From: Sipunculus nudus
Taxonomy: Eukaryota; Annelida; Sipuncula; Golfingiida; Sipunculidae
Length of the DNA: 64,000 bases
Assembly (NCBI GenBank): GCA_026874595.1
Contig: CM049306.1
Coordinates: 40,674,019 to 40,738,018 of the forward strand
Reading direction: 5' to 3'
The notes beneath the pieces are model-generated. The model ran no database searches, was not told the origin of the DNA, and saw only the letters and a program-made list of their open reading frames with translations. The position numbers were made by a program, and so were the translations under genes. This document shows positions 13,341-24,700 of the stretch, in pieces. Positions within the stretch are counted from its first letter, which is position 1, and every line of letters begins with the position of its first letter.

Positions 13341-14905
13341 TGTGAGCTTTTCTGTATTAATGTGAATTTTCTCTGTTAAAGTTTATACGCTAGAGTAAGC
13401 CAACCGAAAATTTTCCCTTATTGGGCCTATTATCGCCCAAACCCGCCTCGTTCCCGTGTATCTAGGTCACACTTCCGTTTCCTGTAATCATTTTTTCGAT
13501 GGCGTAATGAAGTGGACTGGGAGGGAGCGTTGTTTGTAATACAGAAATCCTCACAACAGTTTACTAACAAAACCACCATTCACAGCGAGGGAATGGGGGG
13601 TTTTATTACGTAAACATAATGGTGAGCTGTTTCTGTATTAATGAGAATATAACAGATAAACCTTGGGGAGGGGATACCTACCTGGAACGACAGAATGAGG
13701 AGAACATCACAGCAGTGATGGGGCAGCCGAAGACGGCGTTGCTGGAACGTATGCAGGAGGTGAGGACGGACTGGAGAATTGGAGGACCTCACCCGCCTTA
13801 ATCACAGGGCCCAAGGAAGAAAGGCCCGAAGCGTGTAAATTGACATCCTTGAGATATAAGCGGGTGAATGTAGAAGGCAACTTCCAACAGCCTTCCTGAC
13901 CAGTTGGTTTTGGGATATCCCCGATAAATGGCCAAATGATGTAGAAAGGGCCCTGATGTCATGAGCGTTGACGTAAAGCTGGTCTAAGGTTGATGGAGAA
14001 GCTGATTCATATGCTGAGATAATGGTAGCTTTTAGCCATGCACTAATGGTGATAGGGCTAATTTCTTTGTTTGAAATGGAGACTTTCGTTGAAATAAACA
14101 ACTTCGTGCGCCCCCGCCCCCCCCTTTTAGAATGAGTTGCTTTAAGAGAGTAACGTAAAGCACAAACAGGGCAATTGTTAGCCCCGTAACGGTACAGTCC
14201 GTGAGGGAGGGCCGGAACGTGCCAGGGTAACGGACCATCGAATGACGGTTCTTCTGATAAATTCTGTAGGGAAATGTTAGGTGGCCGATGAATCGTCGGC
14301 CGCAATGTTGTGTAAATTGCGAGTCGGCCACTAGGGCATGAAGCTCAGAGCGGCGACCAGCAGATGCAAGAGCAAGGAGGAAACTGTTTCCCTAGACAAA
14401 TGTAGAAAATGCGCCAACCGAAGCGGTATCTAAGGGGTTCCGCGGAGGTGATGTAAGACAACATCCAGACGCCAGGAAAAAGGGACGTAGCAAGGACGAG
14501 AAGCGCGGGCATGTACCCTCATGATAAATCCGGCACCAACAGATGACGGAGGACACGATCGTGACTCCGCAGACAGAGGACCAACAACAGGGCGGCACGA
14601 TAGCCAACAATATACGGGTATGATAAATGTTGACCTTGTAGGAAATAACCGAAGAATACCAAAAGCGCCGCAAGCGACGGAACTAAAGGAGATTCCGTGG
14701 TCAGACGTCCAACCAGTGAAGAGACTTCATCATGCCGGACGCCAGAAAAAAAAAGTGATTACAGGAAACGGAAGTGTGACCTAGATACACGGGAACGAGG
14801 TGGGTTTGGGCATTAATAGGCCCAATAAGGGAAAATTTTTGGTTGGCTTACTCTGGCGTATAAACTTTAACAGAGAAAAATATCATTAATACAGAAACAG
14901 CTCAC
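13341..14905 (-). mobile_element. DIRS-like element remnant with inverted terminal repeats
   Basis: Arms of about 155 bp at 13341-13496 and 14745-14905 are inverted copies with few differences. They share blocks such as tttcccttattgggcctatt and tatctaggtcacacttccg. A second inverted pair (13309-13347 with 13549-13592) and a partial extra arm (13598-13660) lie inside. The interior encodes a broken tyrosine recombinase on the minus strand. DIRS-type retroelements carry inverted terminal repeats, an internal complementary region and a tyrosine recombinase, so this is the best fit. No reverse transcriptase remains. Confidence 0.7.
13802..14735 (-). pseudogene. Tyrosine recombinase pseudogene (DIRS-like)
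   Basis: Minus-strand fragments in more than one frame give an N-terminal core-binding part (SYPYIVGYRAALL near 14600), an AGRRSEL segment holding the first catalytic Arg near 14350, and an open stretch at 13802-14305. In the latter, CPVCALRYSLKA is at 45-56, an ISPITISAWLK helix at 82-92, AHDIRALSTS with the HxxR pair at 115/118, and a candidate nucleophile Tyr157 in SIYTLRAF. Frameshifts and a stop separate the parts. Confidence 0.75.
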
Positions 14906-14949
14906 AATTAATTTTACGTAATAAAACGAGGATGTGTTTATATATTGAA

Positions 14950-15915
14950 TATATGAGAATTGGTGGACATATATATATACATGCAAATATATATATATGT
15001 ATTTATGTGGGCAATCCGATGGCATTTTGTTACAGCTAGACTCCAGTGATGGTCAATGTTCAGTAATTTGCAGTTTTTTTATAAAAAGCCATGTAAAATG
15101 AGGAGCATGTTAATTGAAGATTGTTTCCGAGACGCCATTTTGAGGAACAGTCTTATATAATCCTGCATAACACAAGCACCCAGAGCTGCCATATGGCTGG
15201 GAAAAGGGTGGCGAGGCCAACCCTCTCCTTTTAACAAACTTAAAACAGCAATTTATAAATAATGAAAATTTATTTTGAAAAACATTAAATTTCATCCAAT
15301 GTTGAAACATGAATTTCCTATACTGATTCATACTTTGTAATGTCGTTTCATAAGGTGAAAAAACCGATGCCTTTCCTCAATATATCACTGGTCAATTAGA
15401 CCATACTATTGATCAAAACGAAATATTCTCGCACATTCAAAGAAGTTTTTGGTGATGCGTAACACACAAGTCCATACTTTCGGGAAGTTTCATGCTTTCG
15501 CATAGACTCATACAGTTTATCCAAATTACGAATGGTGCTATAAAGTCTGCAAGCGTGGTATGCGGTTATACAAAACGTATTTAATATATGGAGCATCAAT
15601 GCTGCATCATGCAGAGACACCAGTTTCATTTATACATTTCGCCACTATGCGTTTTGATGTGAACCAAATGTTTTGAATCACTCGCACGGACAAGACACAC
15701 AGAAAAAAAGTCAATTCTTCTGCAGTGGAATCGTTGGGTCCCCCCCTTAACAGGTTTAAGAATGCTTTTTAACTAACGCCAAACATTTGCATTTACAGTC
15801 TGAAAGGGTTATTACTATTTTACCACACGTTTGGGCTTTTGCTGCCCATCTGGACACGCTCCTGGAACAAGTGTGAAATTTTATTCTTAAAACCATACCA
15901 AATTTAAAGGTTACA
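14950..15915. other. No gene seen
   Basis: AT-rich, with an ATATAT tract near 14970-15000. The minus-strand 77-codon ORF at 15396-15629 has no splice or start support. Confidence 0.5.
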
Positions 15916-15977
15916 AGTAGTTTCTGTGAAAAGATGAATTACACAATTTTAAAATTCATCTTTTCACAGAAACTACT
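15916..15977. repeat. Perfect 25-bp hairpin
   Basis: The left arm 15916-15940 and right arm 15953-15977 are exact reverse complements across a 12-base loop. The arms carry gtttctgtgaaaagatg and catcttttcacagaaac. No terminator context applies in an animal genome. It could be a tiny fold-back element or a small-RNA precursor. Confidence 0.9.
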
Positions 15978-18189
15978 CACATTTCATAATAGTATAATTT
16001 TCACACCAATATTTCAAACATCATTTTTAACATTTTTTTATAACTTTGATAAAAAAAGTCACTTCTTTCTTTTATGGAAGATAAAAGTATCCTGTTAAGG
16101 TCCAAATGCAATGCTGCTATAAGGAGGAGAAGAATTCTGTAATTTCTGTTATAACAGTCAAAACCTGAAATATTTGAGTATATTTAAAAATGAAGAGTCT
16201 GACAATAAGCATAAACTTAAAAAGTCAAGATTTGTAGCATTACAATTACACTAAACATTAAATTCAAACTCGGTACAAAACAGCTGGGTGTAAATATTGC
16301 AGGATGGTTTGGTAAAGAATTTATCATGGTACCTCCTGATTTGGACCACAGCCTTTCAATACTTCTGTCGAAACGATAGGTGTTACCCAAATCTTTAGCA
16401 CATGTATAATTTTTTTCAAAAACTTTCATCATAAGACAATGTCAAAAATTTTTTTATCCTTGGAACACTGAACCACAGTTCCTTTCTAAAAAGCCTGTCT
16501 ATCAACCTCTTTTTTTTATTTTAAATGGTAATTTTACATATCCACAGGCCAGACCCAACAAGCGAGATTCATGAGAAATGACATCTTTAACTGAAGGTTA
16601 TTTTATGTTCCATATAAATTAGCCGAATAACATTCAGTTTATGATTAAAGCGGTGAGACATGAATTTAAGATCCCTGTCCCTAAAAGTAACCATCATGCA
16701 TTTGAATAATGAATGTCTTAATATTCATAAATTCACCCAAAACTTGCTAATCCGTGACAATCTGAAGTGATCACTACCATGTATGGGCAGATCACGACTA
16801 CAAACTTATGATATTTTTCAGAATAAACAATCACTCAAAACTGAAAATTGTACCATGTCAGCGATAAGACTAATTATGCTTTTTAGACAAATGACGAGAC
16901 ATTGTTTTACAGGTCTGTTAAACCTTGTGCTTTTTAGACATATGACAATGATACATTGTTTTACAGGTCTGGTAAAACCAATACTTCTATCTTTAAAGGC
17001 AGAGAGAGCTGTTTCAAATTCAAGATATATCCTAATTTATTTCAAAGTATTTAAACTTCTATGACATTAAGTTAAATTAACTAAAACGAAAGCTTAAATC
17101 TAACTGAACTAAAAACATTACATTCATATAAACGTTGCGTTATTTTATTCCTTACATTCAGACTGCAGGTCTTCGTACATATAAAACTTGCATGTAGAAT
17201 ACAAATACTGTTATGTGTCAAACAAGCTTCATTTCACATCTTGTATAATTTTGTGCTGGGTATCAGAATGAGCGCATCAATTCTTGCAAAACACAGAGAG
17301 AAACATTCTGTATCTGTATCACATCTCAACTATCCCAACACAATGTGGTAGTACAACACAGCATGGCTATATATGAATGATCCATTAAAACATAGAACTT
17401 AGTCAACTGCATCAAGGTCTGTGTATTGCATGTGTGTGTATACATGTATTTGTACCCTTCACTATATTATCTACTCATGTACATCTATATATCACCACGA
17501 GTGGAAGTGTCATATAACACTAACATACCTCATGTTGGTCTCATGTTCACATATGCAACATAAATATAATACAAAATAATATCTTACAGGAATTTCAAAA
17601 TACAACAGTAACTGCTTGCTGTGGTTTATCACCTGAATCCTTTCTCTTTCACCTTATCTATCACAGAATGAACACAACTTGGGATTAACATTCAAAACCA
17701 AGGCTCAGACTGGGGACTGACTGGAGGACTGAATTATCAAACAGCTGTCAGAAGTGTCATAATAGGGAAGTGGGCCATAACCCACCTGTAAATTTCATAC
17801 AAACTATTCAATTTTATAAGAGCGACTACAATAGGAGAACATTGGATAAAATTGCTCATTATGTTATAGAACAAGACTGGATTTAAACTGCTCAATATGT
17901 CATGACCTCGCCTAATATCATTGATTATAAAACTGTTTAAAGTATTAAGCATCGGTCAGTATTTGGAACATAATTCAGAATTTTCAGCAGTATCTGTTAT
18001 CAGCACTACAGAAAATTATGTTTTATTTTCAACTTAGCCAGGTGCTTACAATTAGATCTCACCTAAGAATCTAAACACAAAATCCTAAAATTCTAGTACC
18101 ATCAGTACTTGACAGTATATCCCTTTAAACAAAAAGAGATCTACAAGTAATGCATGACAGCTATCATTTTCTGTGTGACATAATTCAGC

Positions 18190-18620
18190 AAGAAGCTTGA
18201 TTCAAATGACCATAATCCTGTACATTATCTATAATCAAATGTATTTTTGTAGTATAGTGTCTAGATTTTTCTGTGCAGTATCTATGATCACTGTGTGTGT
18301 ATCTTGTCCATATGTAGACTATTATCTCTATTTCTATTTTGTGTTGTACAGTATCTATGCCTTGTTACTATTCATTCTTGTTGTTGTCTAAGATATATGA
18401 TCACTTTTTTTAATAGTATCTATGACCATTATTCATATTTTTCTGTTGCGCTGTATATATCGTTTATGTATTTTTTCTTTTGAAGTATCTGTGATGTGTA
18501 GAGTGTATGTTGAAAATGACAACTGTATGTCGGTTGCACAGTATCTTTGATAAGTTTTTGTTGTACAGCATCTATGATCACCATGGACTTTTGTTGTGCA
18601 GTATCTATGACCATTAACAC
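18190..18620 (+). repeat. Degenerate tandem repeat around cagtatctatgatcac
   Basis: The motif (c)agtatctatga(tc/cc) recurs about eight times at irregular 45-70 bp intervals. ORFs on both strands are by-products. Confidence 0.6.
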
Positions 18621-20263
18621 ACCTACTTGATGATAGGCCTTGAACAGACTAAAACCAGCGGATGACTCGATCTGACTAATACTTGTCTGTCTGAATGCCC
18701 CTTATGATGGTAATTAGTCAACTGATCAATTATCATAAGACCATAATAAGAAAATCATTTGACTGACTGGCTGATAATACTTTTGATCTAACTGTACTTC
18801 CATATAACTGCATGTAGCCCCGAGATTAAACTAAAATCTATACTTGACTGATGGCTTACCCGGCACAAGAAGAAGATCAGGCACAAGATTAACCCTTTTT
18901 TAACAAACTCAAATCCAATCATGAACTCTGCACTGAATATCTTATCCCACTGTGGCATCCTCTATAATACACAGTTATAGTTATGATGCATAAAAATGCC
19001 TTTGTGCTACCCATGATACATTACCTGAAATGCACCCAACCTGCATTGTGGCATGTGTGAAGTATGTCACAGATCTGTATCCTCATGTTATCTATGACCC
19101 TGAACAGACAGATATGTGATGTTATTAACAGAGATATGTTAAACCTCCTGAAGACATGGTGATATTACATATGAAAATTGCTTTTATTTTCATGCTGAAT
19201 AATGGCATCAGAAAACTAAAGTCCAGTGATGCTTTTGAGATATTACTAAAATCATAGACATTCAGGTCTAACACTAAGACTCTAAGACAGAGACACTGAG
19301 ACCACACATTGACCGTCATCTGTTCCCTTATACTAGAGTCAATGTTCCTCCAAAAGATCAGTGAAAAATCCATGAGCAGTTATTGCTACGCTGCTACCAG
19401 ATAAACATATGAACAAACATGCAGTTTGCATATTTGTTGTGGAAAGAAAAGTTAAACAGAGAGCCAATCACTCTATGGTGCCTACCTTATAAAACCGAAT
19501 ATCTGCTTGGTCTCAATGGTAAAACCAGAATAGATCAAGATCATTTCCTTATTTACAAATGTTTCACCAACCTCATGCCTTTAAAACTCACTTCTATCAA
19601 TAACATATCACATCATATTATACCTCTTTAAATCATGGATGGTCACCTATCAGTATCTTTGGACCTTACTTTCCATAGGCTGATCAAATATCAGATAAAC
19701 TTTGTTGGGACATAAGATATCATGATATGCAATTTGACTTTGTATTGCCCTGTATAGTTGAACTAGTGTTCTGTTTTTTATAACCTTTTATCAGAAGTGC
19801 ACTGTTTGTTATAACCCTAGCAGACAGAACCTTAGATGAATCATTCTTGTCCAGATTCACGGAGTAGAACCTACCAACAGCACTAACTTCTTTGATAAAG
19901 AGTCAAACAGAAGTCAATTTTGCACAGTAGCATTTGTGACTAGCATAAAGCAGAGAGCGTTTACATGAGTGATATGTAATTCCCATTACCTCCTTAAGTC
20001 TGAGCAACATGATGGCACTACATGCCAAAAACAGGACAGACATTGTATTGTATTATGCATTGTATTAGATGACAAAATTGTGTAAGTAGACAAGCCATAA
20101 CTACAAATCACTGAAGCTCTTGGTAATATACATATACTATACTGGAATATTAGAAATATCAAAGGGATGGGGGAGCAGAGAGATTAATCAATGAAAGCTA
20201 GATGGCACCATCAGGTGGTCATGTGACTGTATATAGTACAAGGCACTTTCTGCTATAGGAATG

Positions 20264-20500
20264 CAGTGCTGTTAGAGAAGCTGCCAGTGCTGGAGCTGCT
20301 GCTGGTTGGCCATTACTAGTTAAAGAAGCTGCTGCTGGTTTGATTACCACCAGTACTAAGGCTGCAGCTGGTTTGGTTGCTGATAGTTACAGAAGCTGCT
20401 AGTTTGGTTGCTACTAGTAACAGAAGCTGCTGGTGGATTGGTTGCCACAAGTAACTGAGGCTGCAGCTGATTTGGTTGCTACTGGTGACAGAAGGGGCCA
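20264..20500 (+). repeat. ~33-bp minisatellite, about 5-6 units
   Basis: Degenerate units of the type gctgctggtttggttgctac with cagaa ends lie downstream of the Spindly stop codon. The minus-strand 61-codon ORF is a by-product. Confidence 0.8.
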
Positions 20501-21362
20501 TTGTCCAGATTCTGATAAGGCTAGCATTAGTGAATGAGACATGCTAAAGACAGAAACTAAAACCAGTGAATGAGGCTGATGCTTATAATGGAGGCTGCTA
20601 GTGCTACCACTGTAACACCTGTGTGTGTAGAGGCTGAAACTGATTAAGTAAGCGGATTCTGGCTGACGAATCAGTGAGGCTGATGACAGTCATAAGGTGT
20701 AAGCAAGACACAGAGACATTAAGATTAAACTTGAATGTGTAACAAAAACTGTGATATGCTGGCCTATGTGGCTTCTATACCTGGGTATGATATATTAGCC
20801 TGACTTTGTACAAAGAATGCACAATGTGCGCTTATCTTTTTAGACAGCAGCTTTCATCTGCTGATACACAAACTGTGAACACCGTTATAAGCTCAAACCT
20901 TTGAAAGCATTGATGTATTTAAGATACCATAAAAGTTGACTCATTTCAACACTAAAATGATCATCTGATCTATACAAAGATGAGGTATTACAAAGTTAAA
21001 GACAGCGAGAAGACCAATGCATATATTAATAAAGGTGTACCACCTCAGAATTCCAAAGTGTATATATATCTTAAGTCTTACATTATAGTTCACTGACCTA
21101 TAATGTATAGATCTGAAAGTGGAAGTGTGTTTGGAATGCTGAGTAGCTGCTGCTAAAAAGTGATGATACAGTATGAATGTGATGAATTTCACTGTCACAG
21201 CCACAGAAACTCCAGAACGTCCCTGTTCCTATATAAGCTTAAAATGCAAGTAAAAAAGTCCACATCCACCGACTCTTGTCTCTCTTCTGGAAGCACCTGG
21301 ACTTGATTAGAGTCACCACACTCTGCATATGAAACCTTTATAAACCCTGAGCAGTCCTGAAC

Positions 21363-21799
21363 CTACTGAACTTTACAGTCACTCTGTTCCCCACCAGGAC
21401 CTAAGTTTTTGCGTAACGGCACCGAGCCGTTATGCCTTATCTGGCCTTTGACCCTTGCACCTTTTTCTGCCCTGGAATCCGCACTATCACAGCCTTCATC
21501 TGATGTACAAGGCACTGCTGGACTTGCAGCACTGACCTCATCGGAGAACCCTACATGTTTAGACTGGAAAGTTTTTAGTGGTTTTGCAATAGCTGGAACA
21601 CCAGGTTTAGTCTGAGACATGATCAAGGCTGGCCTTTTGGCAACTGGTCCTGGCCTTGACCTTTGTGCTGCCCTTGGTGAGCCCGGGATGGGACTGCCAT
21701 GGATTGGACTTGACGATGCTATGGCCTCTCCGCTGGGGCCACCAACAGTAATTCTCTCCACTATAACTTTACGGCTGTCCATTTCTGAACGACATTTAT
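21363..21799 (-). CDS. SPDL1: Spindly exon 10, C-terminal tail with CaaX box (residues 449-593)
   Basis: The acceptor is tctattttcag|AT, completing Asp449. The tail is Pro/Ser/Gly-rich and unlikely to be helical, with three clustered SP sites (479-490) that could be CDK targets by analogy with human. It ends SDCKVQ followed by TAG at 21363-21365. CKVQ fits a farnesyl-transferase CaaX box with Gln in the X position, matching the role of CPQQ in human Spindly, whose farnesylation is needed for kinetochore binding. The region is GC-rich compared with its surroundings. Confidence 0.93.
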
Positions 21800-24700
21800 C
21801 TGAAAATAGACAACATATCTGTAAGACAGAACAAGAATGAGAGCACCACTAATGGTGCATATTACGGCCTTTGCATATTGTGTGACCTCTGACCTCATAA
21901 AATATGCCTGAATTATGCTGAGAATGTAATACAGGTAAGATACTGTAATGGTTAATATTCATAAGTTTCATGAAAACCAATTAGATTTTTGGTAAGTCAT
22001 CAAGTCTTACTGATAATAATAAGACCAAAAAAAAATAAAAAGGTATGGTTCTCAGGCACCGCCAGCATCAATTTTAAACCCCCGCATCAAATATGTTTAT
22101 TTTGAATTTTAATAGAAATTTAGCAATTTTGAGCTGCAGCCGCTGGGACATTTCTTTCAAGAAGATAAATCATACAATTTCCTTTGTTATGTAGTGCTTT
22201 TACTTGTTTAGCAAAATAAATCTGTTATCATCATGCTTTTCCCTTATCATCTGACATTTTTATCGAAAAATACCAAAAATAAAAAAATAAACTAGATGTA
22301 ATTACAGCTGAGAAACTTACATGATTGTTGTCATTTTATAGTAAAAAATATAGAAAATATTCCTTAAAATAACAAAAAATACAGGTAAAGCCACCATTAC
22401 TGGGGAACGGACAAAACTAGTCATGGTCGATATTCATGGCAAAATTCATGACAATCCATGCATCAATTATTAAGATATTGGAGGTTTTGTATTATATTTT
22501 TGATTATTCTGGGGGGTACTTTCAAGCCCCATAGCTTGGCGGATATGGGTCACAGTGACCTAATTTCAGGTTTCCAAAGAAATTTTTTATTGACCTCCTT
22601 GGATGTTCACTTAGAAGTTTCTAGGACCAGCAGTTACGATTTGTGCCCTGCTAACGGAAGGCTGAATGGACGACAGACAAAGCGCCATTCCTATACCTCA
22701 GTTGACTTAGTCAGCTGAGCTAACCCCCCCCCCCCCCTGCACAGAGTTCTAAAAAAATAGTGCCTGAGAACCATACCATTTTTTTTTTGGTTTAACTCAT
22801 CTGCTTTTGTGTGTTAGTGTTTCAGTATCAGTTGAAATACAAACAAGTGCCTGTCCTTTTAATATTGACACAAAGTCAGTAGTCTTTGGTTGAAAAAGTA
22901 ATACAGGAGGTACTGATCAATAACTGATTGTCTTAAGTTTTCTTTTCTTAATGATAACACCTCCACTAATGGATCCCCAGGGAGCAAGGTATTATAATTC
23001 TCCTTGGTTCTTTGGTCTTTCTGTTAGCAAATTTACACAGAAGTTTTAAACAGATTTTGAGGGTTAGGGTTACGCCCAAGGAACATTAAAGATTAAATTT
23101 TGGAAGTAATCTGATTCACCATAATAATGTTCAGGATTCTATCCGTTTGTTTATATCCCATTATTTCTTTATTGACTGCTTCATTCATATGTATTAGGAC
23201 CAGCATTTGTTAACAAGTGACCGAGGGGTCATGACGCTCAGCTGACCAGGAAGACATTGACAAAAGTAATTTTATCATCTGAATGTCAAATTTGAATGAA
23301 ATACTTTTTCCAAACTTGACCTTTTGTATAAAATCATCCAATATTCATTGGGGTACTATGGAGCTCTGCAGCATGAAGGATATGGGTAACAGACACCTAT
23401 TTTCAAGGTTTACAAGATGACTTTTCAGGGGTCTCCCAGTATGTCAAAAAATAAAATTCTAGGTCCAGTTATTATGATTTGTGCCCTGTTAACAGATGAC
23501 CAAATGTTTATTCTGGGGGGTTTTCAAAGCCGCATAGGATGAAGGATATGGGTAACAGAGATGTATTTTCAGGTGCACAAGGAGACTTTTCAGGGGCCTC
23601 CCAGCATATCAAGAAAGGAGATTCTAGGTCAAGTCATTATAATTTGTGCTCTGTTAACAGATGACCAAATCTTTATTCTGGGGAGTACTTCGGAGCCCCA
23701 TAGCATGAAGGATATGGGTAACAGAGACCTAATTTCAGATTTCAAAAGAGACTTTCCAAAGGCCTCCCTGCATGTCAAGAAAGAAGATTCTAGGTCCAGT
23801 CATTATGATTTGTGCCCTGTTAATATATGACCAAATCTTTATTCTGGGGGGTACTTCAGAGCCCCATAGCTCACAGAATATGGGTAACAGGGACCTTATT
23901 TCGGGTTTCCATGTAGACCTTTTATGGGCTTCCCTGGAGGTGAGGACAGAAGATTCTAGGTCCAGTCATTATGATTTGTGCCCTGTTTACAGATGACCAA
24001 ATGTTTAAAGATCACAAAAGTATAGAAAAAAAATAGTAAAAATAAACAAGGGACCTATGGGTCACGGCGCTCAGCTGATATATATGATAAAAAAAAATGA
24101 TTTAGAAATGAGGCACATGCTGGTTTTATATGGTAATAAAAATAAGCTGTATTATGAGTTGTTGTTGTTTAGCTTATGTATGATTTTGATAGTACCTTTG
24201 GAGACAGGAAAGAGGATTAATTTCATTTATTTCATTAACAAATGGAGTGGGATTGTCACACAGATTTTGACTTGGCCATATAACTAATATAAGCAGAACA
24301 TATAATATAAGAGTTTAACTATTTTTTAGAAAAATTACAAATATTGTCCTAAATATAATTTTTATTAAAAATAATAAGAGAATAGTATGATTTTTTCAAA
24401 TAAAATATGACTGAAATGATTATTAAAATAATATTAAAGAATATATTCATGAATGCATTCATTAATACATTTTGAAAATATTTGCACTGGTATTCATATA
24501 CTTTCATTTTTACCTGAATTCCCATTCTTATGAAAGAAATTTTATAATGGTGTACATATTCATATTCGTGTTTAAATACAATTGCAAAGTATTCGCACCA
24601 TGTCTGGTATTTATTCAGTTTTCACCAAACAATGATGTTGAGAATCCAGAATATACAAAATTCACACATTTAAATAATGATCACAAGTACCTGGTTTTAT

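Larger units (their letters stand above)
15978..21362. other. 3' flank of Spindly; possible long 3' UTR
   Basis: No coding exon was found downstream of the Spindly stop. Several minus-strand AATAAA hexamers occur (for example near 17145), but none can be picked without transcripts. Two minisatellites are listed separately. Confidence 0.45.

Noticed and set aside
15396-15629. Minus-strand ORF containing TIRNLDKLYESMRKHE, similar to the Spindly segment IRNLEKFKNLYDSM
   Set aside because: It lies downstream of the Spindly stop codon, no acceptor or donor in the right phase was found, and exons 7-8 already cover that part of the protein. Probably chance, or at most a tiny duplicated relic.
23561-23996. 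Two overlapping plus-strand ORFs with repeated SSHYDLCPV text
   Set aside because: They arise from the B-family tandem repeat; the same peptide appears wherever the repeat does, with no conservation of start or stop.
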